From positions 1 through 6,356 of the forward strand of contig JAFUQL010000050.1 of the NCBI GenBank assembly GCA_017472375.1: a DNA stretch of 6,356 bases. The letters run 5' to 3'. Under the pieces are notes generated by a model. The model had not been told where the DNA came from, searched no databases, and was given only the letters and a program-made list of their open reading frames with translations. This DNA comes from Oscillospiraceae bacterium (GTDB lineage: Bacteria; Bacillota; Clostridia; Oscillospirales; Ruminococcaceae). Positions 1-6,246 of this stretch are shown here, piece after piece (the stretch's first letter is position 1; every line of letters starts with the position of its first letter). Made by a program: the position numbers and the translations under genes.

Positions 1-2
1 AT

Positions 3-968
3 CTGGACCTGAGCCAGACCGCCCAGCGGCTGGAGGAGATGGATGACGTGCTCATCCTGTGCCACAATAACACGGACGGCGATACGCTGGGCAGAGGTGC
101 TGCCCTGTACTGGGCTCTGCGGGCCAAGGAGAAGCAGGTGGCCGTGCTCTGCCACGACCCCATCCCGCCCATGTACGATTATCTGGGCATCGAGATCTTT
201 GAGGGCCAGTTCAAGCCCGCCCATGTGGTGGCGGTGGACGTGGCCGGCATCCAGCTGTTTGGCGACAGCCTGCAGCAGTATCTGGACGACATCGAGCTGT
301 GCATCGACCACCACGCCAGCAACTCCGGCTATGCGTTTTCCACCCTGCTGGATGCGGAGGCCGCCGCTGCCGCCGAGATCATGTACGATCTGATCAACCA
401 GATGGGGGTGGACATCACCCCCCAGATCGCCGACTGCCTGTACACCGGCCTTTCCACCGACACCGGCTGCTTCCGCTTTGCCAACACCACCGCCCGCACC
501 CACATCACCGCGGCGTGGCTGATGGAGGCGGGCGCCCGGGTGGAGGACCTGAACGCCCTGCTGTTCGAGAGCAAGAAGCCCGCCCGCATGGAGGCCGAGC
601 GCCTTGCGCTGAACAATCTGGAATACTATTTTGAGGGCCGCTGCGCCCTGATCTACCTCACCCGCGAGGAGATCGTGGCCAGCGGCGTGGCCCCCAGCGA
701 CCTGGAGGATCTGACCAGCCTGCCCCGCACCATCGAGGGCGTGGACGTGGGCCTGACCCTGCGTCAGCAGCCCGGCGGCAGCTACAAGATCAGCGTGCGC
801 ACCACCAAGCAGCTGGACGCCAGCGCCATTGCCAAGCGGCTGGGCGGCGGCGGCCATGTGCGCGCCGCGGGCTGTGAGCTGATGGGCAACCTGGACAACG
901 CCAAGGCCGCCATCCTGGCCGAGGTGGAGAAGGAGCTGATCCGCTTTGAGCAGAGCCAGAAAGAATGA
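3..968 (+). CDS. nrnA: DHH-family oligoribonuclease / pAp phosphatase NrnA (5' end missing)
   Basis: This is a cytoplasmic DHH/DHHA1 phosphoesterase. The family degrades 2-5 base oligoribonucleotides and dephosphorylates 3'-phosphoadenosine 5'-phosphate, using Mn ions. The reading frame is open from the left edge, so the start lies outside the window. The ATG at 39 is only an internal Met, because 12 codons before it (LDLSQTAQRLEE) form the helix expected ahead of the first motif. Counting from that Met, the motifs are HNNTDGD (residues 9-15), the metal ligand in VAVDVA (D67), the DHH triad (90-92), STDTGCF (139-145) and the C-terminal DHHA1 signature GGGGHVRAAG (269-278). All catalytic motifs are intact. 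The family norm is about 310-325 residues and 321 are visible, so little is missing. The first motif has Thr where many members have Pro (PDGD). Its 3' end overlaps truB by 23 bases, and rbfA is the expected upstream neighbour. The family call is firm; the NrnA subfamily is very likely from motifs plus position. Confidence 0.93.
   Translation: MDLSQTAQRLEEMDDVLILCHNNTDGDTLGRGAALYWALRAKEKQVAVLCHDPIPPMYDYLGIEIFEGQFKPAHVVAVDVAGIQLFGDSLQQYLDDIELCIDHHASNSGYAFSTLLDAEAAAAAEIMYDLINQMGVDITPQIADCLYTGLSTDTGCFRFANTTARTHITAAWLMEAGARVEDLNALLFESKKPARMEAERLALNNLEYYFEGRCALIYLTREEIVASGVAPSDLEDLTSLPRTIEGVDVGLTLRQQPGGSYKISVRTTKQLDASAIAKRLGGGGHVRAAGCELMGNLDNAKAAILAEVEKELIRFEQSQKE
930..935 (+). promoter_or_regulatory. 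Ribosome binding site for truB, inside nrnA
   Basis: AAGGAG lies 10 bases upstream of the TTG at 946, within the last codons of nrnA. An in-frame TGA at 937-939 rules out any earlier start in the truB frame, and no ATG occurs before the first conserved motif. Together these fix TTG as the start. The arrangement suggests that ribosomes finishing nrnA help initiate truB. Confidence 0.75.
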
Positions 969-1863
969 CAACCCCTCCGGGCTGCAGGGCATCCTGGTGG
1001 TGGATAAACCCACCGGCTGGACCAGCTTTGACGTGCTGGCCAAGCTGCGGGGCGTTCTGAGCACCCGCGGGCTGGGCCACTCCGGCACGCTGGACCCCAT
1101 GGCCACCGGCGTGCTGCCGGTGTTCGTGGGCGGGGCGCGCAAGGCGGTGGATCTGCAGCAGGACCACAACAAAACCTACCTTGCAACGCTGAAACTTGGC
1201 GTTGCAACCGACACCGGCGACACCACCGGCGAGGTGCTGCGCACCGCCGCGGTGACCGCAGGCGAGGCCGAGGTGCGGGCGGTGCTGCCCCGCTTTGCGG
1301 GCGAGCAGATGCAATTGCCCCCCATGTACTCGGCGGTGAAGGTGAATGGCCAGCCCCTGTACAAGGCCGCCCGCAAGGGGGTGGAGGTGGAGCGCCAGCC
1401 CCGCCCCATCACCGTGTACTCCATCGAGTACCGGGGCCGCGGCGAGGGCGAGGACGAGCACCTCATCGAGATCGCCTGCTCCAAGGGCACCTATGTGCGG
1501 GTGCTGCTGGAGGACATCGGCGCCGCGCTGGGGCTGCCCGCCACCATGAGCGGCCTGCGCCGCCTGAAGGCCGGCGTGTACGACCTGTCCGGCAGCCACA
1601 CGCTGGAGGAGATCTATGCAGCCAAAGAGGCCGGCACGCTGGCCGACCTGCTGCTGCCCACCGACACGGTGTTCGGCCACCTGCCCGCATTGCGGGTGGA
1701 CGAGGCCACCCGGGCCCGCCTGATGAACGGCGCGCCCACCTACCGCTTCCGCGCAAACGACGGCCGCTACCGGGTGTACGGGCCGGAGGCGGACTTCCTC
1801 GGCCTTGCCCGGGTGGAGGAAAAGGTGCTGAAGGTGGAAAAACTTTTCGTAGAGAGAGGATGA
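946..1863 (+). CDS. truB: tRNA pseudouridine(55) synthase TruB, TTG start
   Basis: TruB converts U55 in the T-loop of elongator tRNAs to pseudouridine, in the cytoplasm and without a cofactor. The 305-residue product has the usual TruB order: the N-terminal GILVVDKPTGWTS motif (15-27), GHSGTLDP with the catalytic Asp at 50, KTY (76-78), the QLPPMYSAVK segment (123-132) followed by G135, Y139 and AAR (141-143), and SKGTYVR (179-185). A C-terminal extension from about residue 240 matches the small TruB C-terminal domain of Firmicutes. Length is normal. TTG is chosen because the frame is closed at 937-939, AAGGAG sits at the right distance, and the next candidate start codons fall inside the first conserved motif. 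The gene overlaps nrnA by 23 bases and ribF follows after 4 bases, so it is the middle gene of an operon. Nothing looks broken. Confidence 0.96.
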   Translation: MSRARKNDNPSGLQGILVVDKPTGWTSFDVLAKLRGVLSTRGLGHSGTLDPMATGVLPVFVGGARKAVDLQQDHNKTYLATLKLGVATDTGDTTGEVLRTAAVTAGEAEVRAVLPRFAGEQMQLPPMYSAVKVNGQPLYKAARKGVEVERQPRPITVYSIEYRGRGEGEDEHLIEIACSKGTYVRVLLEDIGAALGLPATMSGLRRLKAGVYDLSGSHTLEEIYAAKEAGTLADLLLPTDTVFGHLPALRVDEATRARLMNGAPTYRFRANDGRYRVYGPEADFLGLARVEEKVLKVEKLFVERG

Positions 1864-1867
1864 TACC

Positions 1868-2794
1868 ATGGAGATCGCCCAGCAGATGCGGGTCATGAGC
1901 GTGGGCCCTCAGGGCAGCGCCGTGGCCATGGGCTTTTTCGACGGGGTGCACATCGGGCACCAGTCGGTCATCCGCACGGCGGTGGAGCTGGCCCGTGAGC
2001 ATGGGCTGAAGGCCGCCGTGTTCACCTTCCGGCTGCCGCCGGAGAGCCGCATCAAGGGGCCCCGGCTGCTGCCCACCGAGGAGAAGCACCGCCGGGTGGC
2101 GGCCATGGGGGTGGAGCACTACATGGCCCCCGCCTTTGAGGAATTCCGCAGCCTGACCCCTGAGCAGTTCGTGGACGAGCTGCTGGTTGGCTGCTTCAAC
2201 GCCAAGGCCCTGTGCTGCGGCGACAACTTCACCTTCGGCAAAAACAAGGCCGGAAACGTGGAGGTGCTGCGCAGCCTGTGTGCCCGGCGGGGCATCCTGC
2301 TGCAGGTGGTGCCCATGCAGCAGCATGAGGGCCGCCCGGCCAGCAGCACCCGCATCCGCCAGGCCCTGCTGAACGGCGACGTGCCCGGCGCCAACGCCAT
2401 GCTGGGCGCACCTTACCAGATCGACTTCGAGGTGCAGCGGGGCAAGAGCCTGGGCCGCACCCTGGGTGTGCCCACCATCAACCAGATCTATCCCGAGGGC
2501 TTCCAGACCCCCCGGGAGGGCGTTTACATCACCCGTACCTTCGCGGGCGGGCGGTGGTGGCCCAGCGCCACCGGCTTCGGCCGCCGGCCCACCGTGGCCG
2601 AGCAGGGGGCAGCCGCCACCTGTGAGACCTTCATCCCCGGCTTTGAGGGCGACCTGTACGGTCAGTGCCCGGTGGTGGAGTTCCACGCCTTTCTGGAGCC
2701 CAGCCGAAAGTTCAACGGGCTGGACGAGCTGGCCGCCTGCGTGCTGGATGCGGCGGAGAAATCCCGGCGGTATTTTGCGGCCCGGGGGGAATGA
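1868..2794 (+). CDS. ribF: Bifunctional riboflavin kinase / FAD synthetase RibF
   Basis: RibF phosphorylates riboflavin to FMN and then adenylylates FMN to FAD, using ATP, in the cytoplasm. The 308-residue protein (family about 305-315) has both modules. The N-terminal nucleotidyltransferase shows GFFDGVHIGHQ (22-32) with the HxGH box, FTFRLPP (52-58), GDNFTFGKNKAGN (118-130) and SSTRIRQALLNGDVPGANAMLG spread over 159-180. The C-terminal kinase shows GKSLGRTLGVPTIN (192-205), GVY (218-220), RRPTV (239-243), and ETF...GDLYG with Glu253 at the position of the catalytic base known in this family. Two kinase positions are unusual: the ATP/Mg motif reads PTIN rather than PTAN, and GFGRRPT replaces the common NIGxRPT. 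The ATG at 1868 follows a purine-rich site (AGAGAGAGGA, 1851-1860) after 7 bases. It sits 4 bases after truB, so it is the same operon. No FMN riboswitch fits in this spacing. Confidence 0.96.
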   Translation: MEIAQQMRVMSVGPQGSAVAMGFFDGVHIGHQSVIRTAVELAREHGLKAAVFTFRLPPESRIKGPRLLPTEEKHRRVAAMGVEHYMAPAFEEFRSLTPEQFVDELLVGCFNAKALCCGDNFTFGKNKAGNVEVLRSLCARRGILLQVVPMQQHEGRPASSTRIRQALLNGDVPGANAMLGAPYQIDFEVQRGKSLGRTLGVPTINQIYPEGFQTPREGVYITRTFAGGRWWPSATGFGRRPTVAEQGAAATCETFIPGFEGDLYGQCPVVEFHAFLEPSRKFNGLDELAACVLDAAEKSRRYFAARGE

Positions 2795-2926
2795 CCCAAC
2801 TTTAAGAAACTGTTTGCGGCCGGCGCTTCGCCAGAGCAGGCGAGGGGAGACCCCGCTGCCCTGTGCAGAGGATGCCGGCCGTTTCGGTACGGCGGCCTGT
2901 CTGCCCGTGCCGGGAAGGGAAAGACC
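2795..2926 (+). other. ribF-membrane protein spacer with several short hairpins
   Basis: This 132-base spacer has no recognisable promoter and no T-run terminator. It contains four adjacent short inverted repeats: TCGCC/GGCGA (2828-2832 and 2839-2843), GGGG/CCCC (2844-2847 and 2851-2854), CTGC/GCAG (2856-2859 and 2865-2868) and GCCGT/ACGGC (2878-2882 and 2889-2893). The ribF frame stays open through the whole spacer after its TGA and runs into the next gene, but it has no ATG, GTG or TTG there. Such hairpins are expected fairly often at this GC content, so a structured leader for the next gene is only a possibility. Confidence 0.3.
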
Positions 2927-4396
2927 ATGAGTGCATTGAAATTTTCGGTGCGGGAAACGCCCCGCGCCGGCACACGCCCGGGCGGCCTGTTCACCCCGGC
3001 GCAGCTCCCTGTCCTGGAGCGCGCTCCCTCCAAATGGGAGTGGGGCGGCCTGGGGCTGCTGCTGGCGGTGTGCCTGGTGAGCTACTCCTACACCGACCTG
3101 CCCCTGATCGTGCGGCACAGCCTGAACCTGTGGGACTGCCTGGGCCGGGGCGAGCTGTTCCGCTTTTACCAGACGGCCACCCTGCTGCCCATCGGCGATG
3201 CCACCGCCCAGACCGGCGAGGTGCCCTACGACATCTGGGTGTACCTGCTGCTGGCGGTGTGGAACCTGCCGGTGTATCTGTGGGAGAACCTGTCCGGCCT
3301 GACCTGTGAGTCCAACCTGATCGCCATGATCTGGGTGCGGCTGGCGGCGGTGCTGCCCTTTGTGGGGGCCAACTGGGCCATGCTGGGCATCGCGCAGGCC
3401 ATGGGCCGCCCCCGGCAGCAGGGCCTGTGGGCCTGCTGGATGTTCTCCGGCTCGCTGTTTTTGATGAACGGCCTGTTCATGCTGGGGCAGATCGACATCT
3501 TCAACGTCTGCTTTACCCTGCTGGGCCTGCGGGCCTGGCTGAACCGGGACACGAAGGGCTTCATCGGTTGGTTCGCCCTGGCGATCACCTTTAAAATGTA
3601 CGCGCTGATGGTGTTTTTGCCGCTGCTTCTGCTGGAGGAAAAGCGGCTGTGGCGCATCGGTGGGTACACCGCGGCCGCCTGCAGCCTGTCGCTGGCCTCC
3701 AAGCTGCTGTTCCTGAAGGACAAGATGGCCACCCCCACCCAGTTCGACGAGCGGCGGTTCATCCGCTTTTTGTTCGACCGCAACCTGTCGCTGGGCGGGA
3801 GCTATCTCTCGGTGTTCGTGGTGCTGTTTGCGGCGGCGGCGCTGGTGTGCTGGCTGGCCCGCATGGAGGACAGCGCCCGCCCGGCCTGGGCCCTGTGGGC
3901 CATGCTGGCCGGCTACGGCAGCTTTTTTGTGGGCGCCGCCACCTACCCCTATTGGGCGGTGGTGCTGGCCCCCTGCGCCGGCCTTGCCCTGCTGGTGTGG
4001 CCCGGCTTTGCCAAGGAGGGCGCCCTGCTGGAGCTGGTCGCCGGCGCGGCTTATCTGGGCTGCTCGGTGCTGAACTACACCGCCGTGTACAGCGGCGAGT
4101 ATAACCTGCGCTGGATGCTGCTGGGCCGCCTGAAGCCCTGGCAGCAGGGGGAAGACCTGCTGCTGAAGCTGATGGAGATGCTCAGTGAGGGCGCGCTGGA
4201 GAACGCGGAGGCCCTGCTGCTGGCCATTCTGGCGGCGGCGCTGGGCGCAATGCTGGTGCTGTACGCCCCCTGGCGCGCCGACCGGCTGGAGAAGCAGGGC
4301 CGCGGCCCGCTGGCGACCGATGCGGGCACCCTGTGGGTGCGGCTGGCCGGCACGGCGGTGCTGGCGCTGCTTCCGGCAGTGCTGTATCTGGTGTAA
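2927..4396 (+). CDS. Polytopic membrane protein, putative GT-C type glycosyltransferase
   Basis: I cannot name this 489-residue integral membrane protein. It has a polar, Arg/Pro-rich N-terminus of about 36 residues, probably cytoplasmic, then roughly 11-13 hydrophobic segments (about 39-55, 104-119, 132-158, 166-186, 190-205, 212-235, 244-262, 292-311, 320-337, 341-360, 368-386, 427-447 and 467-488). The segment LGQIDIFNVCFTLLGL (186-201), followed by a small-residue helix and FK at 222-223, resembles the GQ-D...K pattern of GT87/PIG-M-like GT-C mannosyltransferases, which use polyprenyl-phosphate sugars. An acidic stretch after the first helix (D57, D70, E76) could hold the catalytic residue. 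The ATG at 2927 has GGGAAGGGA (2912-2920) 6 bases upstream. Its GC content and G/C-ending codons match nrnA-truB-ribF, so it looks native. It may be read through from ribF, 132 bases away. Alternatives are a flippase or a polysaccharide polymerase. Membrane location is firm; enzyme class is tentative. Confidence 0.6.
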   Translation: MSALKFSVRETPRAGTRPGGLFTPAQLPVLERAPSKWEWGGLGLLLAVCLVSYSYTDLPLIVRHSLNLWDCLGRGELFRFYQTATLLPIGDATAQTGEVPYDIWVYLLLAVWNLPVYLWENLSGLTCESNLIAMIWVRLAAVLPFVGANWAMLGIAQAMGRPRQQGLWACWMFSGSLFLMNGLFMLGQIDIFNVCFTLLGLRAWLNRDTKGFIGWFALAITFKMYALMVFLPLLLLEEKRLWRIGGYTAAACSLSLASKLLFLKDKMATPTQFDERRFIRFLFDRNLSLGGSYLSVFVVLFAAAALVCWLARMEDSARPAWALWAMLAGYGSFFVGAATYPYWAVVLAPCAGLALLVWPGFAKEGALLELVAGAAYLGCSVLNYTAVYSGEYNLRWMLLGRLKPWQQGEDLLLKLMEMLSEGALENAEALLLAILAAALGAMLVLYAPWRADRLEKQGRGPLATDAGTLWVRLAGTAVLALLPAVLYLV

Positions 4397-4534
4397 AAAG
4401 TACGGCAAAAGCTCTGGAAGGAGCGTATGTACTGTGAGGCGCTTTGAACAGGGCGTTCTGTATGATCGGAAAGCTGCAAGTGAAAACGGACTGGGGACGA
4501 TGGCCGGACAGTACCGATGCGAGGGGAATATAAA
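4397..4534 (+). other. Spacer between the two membrane genes
   Basis: These 138 bases carry no supported gene. GC content falls visibly here compared with the preceding gene. I see no terminator: GCTC/GAGC around 4411-4424 has a 4-base stem and no T-run. TATGAT at 4461-4466 resembles a -10 box but has no -35 partner at the right distance. The last bases hold the ribosome binding site of the next gene. Confidence 0.4.
4521..4526 (+). promoter_or_regulatory. Ribosome binding site that sets the start at 4535
   Basis: GAGGGG lies 8 bases upstream of the ATG at 4535. The in-frame ATG at 4517 has no purine-rich site before it and would place this sequence inside the coding region, so 4535 is preferred. 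Confidence 0.65.
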
Positions 4535-6109
4535 ATGAAAAACTGGACCAGATTTGTTGAAAACAGTGCACGGAATGTGGTCTGTTGGAGCAGTACGGCT
4601 GCGCTGCTGTATCTGACGGTGACGGCGTTTACGAGCACCTGGTCTTCACCGAACAGCTATACGGAGCATCTGGATCCTTATTCGGATCCGGTCGTATGGG
4701 GCACAGCGATCACCCTGTTTGCCGTATGTCTGATGGGGAGCGGCGTCAGCCGGTGGCTGTCTGATGAGGCAACGGCGGAAAAGAGACTCAGGATCGGATG
4801 TGCCGCAGTATGTATCTGGATCTTTATGCTGGCGGTGCTGTGGGGGCTCCAGGGGGATTTTGTCCCGGCATACGATATGGGGCAGGTCTGGAATGCGGCG
4901 CTCGCTCTTCTGGAAGGTCGAACGGAATTCGTGAACGAGAGCTTTTTTGAATGGTATCCGTTTCAAGTGGGGACCGCATACTATTTCATGCTTGTGTTTC
5001 GGCTGTTCGGCGCCCCAGGGATCCTGCCCATTGTTTTGACCAATGCGGCCTGGCTGAGCCTTTGCGTCTGGTGCGGTTACTGGATGACAGGGGCATACTG
5101 CCGGGATCCACGGGCGAGAGGTGTGTATCTGATCCTTGCGGCGCTGTGCATTCAGCCGGTCCTGTATTCACCCATTTGTTATGGCGAGCTGCCGAGCTTT
5201 GGCTGCTGCTGGCTGGCACTGGTGTGTGCGGTGAAGTTTTCCCGGGGCGGCGGTTGGCGTTGGCTTCTGTTGCTGGCAGGTGCGGCGATGCTCGGCGTGG
5301 TCGTGCGCAGCACAAGTATGATCACCGTGCTTGCGATCGTACTCGTCTTTGCGGTCGAGTTTTTTTGCCTGCGTGACCGGCGCACCTCGCTTCGAAACGG
5401 CGCTGCGCTGCTGATGGTTTTGGTGATCTTTGCGGCAGGAGTCAAGATCGGAGATGTGCTGAGCCGCTACATGGAGTTCCGATATGGCGTCGAACTGAAG
5501 GATGGCATGCCGAAAAGCAGCTGGCTGGTGATGGGCGTCAAGGAGAGCGGCCTTGGACCTGGCTGGTTCGGCGGTTGGCGGAACTGGGTGTATGAAGCTT
5601 CGCACGGAGATATGGAGCTGGCAGACGTCAAATCCAAAATCGAACTGAAAAATCAGTTTCGGATGTTTGCAGAAGATCCCGCTTATGCGGCGGAATTCTT
5701 CGGAAACAATATGGCGAGCCAGTGGAGCGACCCGACGTTCCAGTGCCTTGCGAACTACTATAAAGAGGAAAGTGCAAAAAGCGGGCTGGTGACGGCTCTG
5801 TATGAGGGAGAGCTGCATCAAACGGCGATCGCGGTCATGGACCGCTACCAGAGCGTGGTCTATCTGGCGGCGCTGGCAGGGGCGCTTGCTCTATATCGCA
5901 AAAAGGATGAGGGTATCGCCTGTACACTGCCGCTGGTGGTATTTTTGGGCGGTTTCCTGTTTTATTTCTTCTGGGAAGCGAAGGGGCGATACTGCCTGCC
6001 GTTCTTTATGATGCTGCTGCCGGTGGCCGCAGAAGGTGTTTTGTGGCTGCATGGTCTTTTGGTGCGCGGCTGGGACCGGCTGAACAAAAAATGGAAGAAA
6101 ACAAGTTAA
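4535..6109 (+). CDS. Polytopic membrane protein, GT39/PMT-like GT-C glycosyltransferase candidate
   Basis: I cannot name this 524-residue protein, but its plan fits GT-C membrane glycosyltransferases, which move sugars from polyprenyl-phosphate donors on the outer face of the membrane. Hydrophobic segments lie near 15-35, 53-71 and 88-106. A loop with the candidate catalytic Asp follows (FVPAYDMGQVWNAALALLEG, 109-128; D114), then EWYPFQVGTAYYF (139-151), a typical second motif. More helices run to about 305. A soluble, probably outward-facing region of about 130 residues (306-436) contains PKSSWLVMG (326-334) and a Gly/Trp-rich turn (340-351). Three helices follow, including FFWEAKGRYCLPF (478-490), which resembles the E..xRY..P motif before the last helix in related proteins. 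The C-terminus is basic (KKWKKTS). The start is chosen by the site at 4521-4526. Its GC and codon use are lower and more mixed than in the neighbours, suggesting a different origin. Donor, acceptor and pathway are unknown; a cell-wall or surface glycan is an inference. Confidence 0.65.
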   Translation: MKNWTRFVENSARNVVCWSSTAALLYLTVTAFTSTWSSPNSYTEHLDPYSDPVVWGTAITLFAVCLMGSGVSRWLSDEATAEKRLRIGCAAVCIWIFMLAVLWGLQGDFVPAYDMGQVWNAALALLEGRTEFVNESFFEWYPFQVGTAYYFMLVFRLFGAPGILPIVLTNAAWLSLCVWCGYWMTGAYCRDPRARGVYLILAALCIQPVLYSPICYGELPSFGCCWLALVCAVKFSRGGGWRWLLLLAGAAMLGVVVRSTSMITVLAIVLVFAVEFFCLRDRRTSLRNGAALLMVLVIFAAGVKIGDVLSRYMEFRYGVELKDGMPKSSWLVMGVKESGLGPGWFGGWRNWVYEASHGDMELADVKSKIELKNQFRMFAEDPAYAAEFFGNNMASQWSDPTFQCLANYYKEESAKSGLVTALYEGELHQTAIAVMDRYQSVVYLAALAGALALYRKKDEGIACTLPLVVFLGGFLFYFFWEAKGRYCLPFFMMLLPVAAEGVLWLHGLLVRGWDRLNKKWKKTS

Positions 6110-6116
6110 AAAACGC

Positions 6117-6145
6117 TTGTAATCCGCCCGCCGTTGTGCTATACT
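6117..6145 (+). promoter_or_regulatory. Sigma-A-type promoter for rpsO
   Basis: A -35 box TTGTAA (6117-6122, 4 of 6 to consensus) and a -10 box TATACT (6140-6145, 5 of 6) are separated by exactly 17 bases. TG at 6137-6138 gives an extended -10 (TGCTATACT). Transcription would begin near 6152. The promoter lies 7 bases after the preceding stop codon, with no terminator between, so rpsO can be transcribed on its own and possibly also by read-through. Confidence 0.75.
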
Positions 6146-6151
6146 AACAAA

Positions 6152-6246
6152 GCTACCGCGGCCCGGCCCTGGGAGTATGCCCCAACAGGGGAACACCGGT
6201 ACCCTCCGCTGAGCTGACGGCAAATATTTGAAAAGAGGTAACTACC
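6152..6246 (+). promoter_or_regulatory. rpsO 5' leader, possible S15 autoregulatory RNA
   Basis: About 95 untranslated bases precede rpsO. A nested fold can be drawn by eye: AGCT (6151-6154) with AGCT (6212-6215), GCGG (6158-6161) with CCGC (6206-6209), CCGG (6163-6166) with CCGG (6196-6199), and an apical hairpin CCCC-AACA-GGGG (6180-6191). S15 is known in several phyla to repress its own mRNA by binding a folded leader, and the folds differ between phyla. No match to a described S15 leader is claimed. Alternative pairings exist, such as GGAG (6172-6175) with CTCC (6204-6207). Confidence 0.45.

Noticed and set aside
39..41. ATG as the start of nrnA
   Set aside because: Upstream codons continue a family-like N-terminal helix to the window edge and no ribosome binding site precedes this ATG, so it is an internal Met.
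790..1896. A 368-codon open frame on the - strand opposite truB
   Set aside because: Same cause: repetitive Gly/His/Ala/Val composition, and the opposite strand encodes a clear TruB.
2466..2930. A 154-codon + strand frame across the end of ribF and the spacer
   Set aside because: It is out of frame with ribF, is Pro/Arg/Ser-rich, and has no ribosome binding site or recognisable motif.
1463..4408. A 981-codon open frame on the - strand, the longest in the window
   Set aside because: It lies antisense to truB, ribF and the first membrane gene. Its translation is dominated by Gln, His, Ala, Gly and Pro with no domain. Strong G/C bias at third positions on the + strand removes stops from this frame.
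4443..4466. TTGAAC (4443-4448) with TATGAT (4461-4466) as a promoter
   Set aside because: The boxes are only 12 bases apart, too close for sigma-A, and no better -35 box lies at 16-18 bases.
4429..4514. Perfect 7-base inverted repeat GTACTGT (4429-4435) and ACAGTAC (4508-4514)
   Set aside because: About one such pair is expected by chance in a spacer of this size, the arms are 72 bases apart, and there is no transposase or target duplication.
4517..4519. ATG as the start of the second membrane gene
   Set aside because: No purine-rich site precedes it. The ATG at 4535 has GAGGGG at a good distance.
4672..4690. Two GGATCC sites close together
   Set aside because: They come from the coding sequence LDPYSDP, where two Asp-Pro pairs use similar codons.
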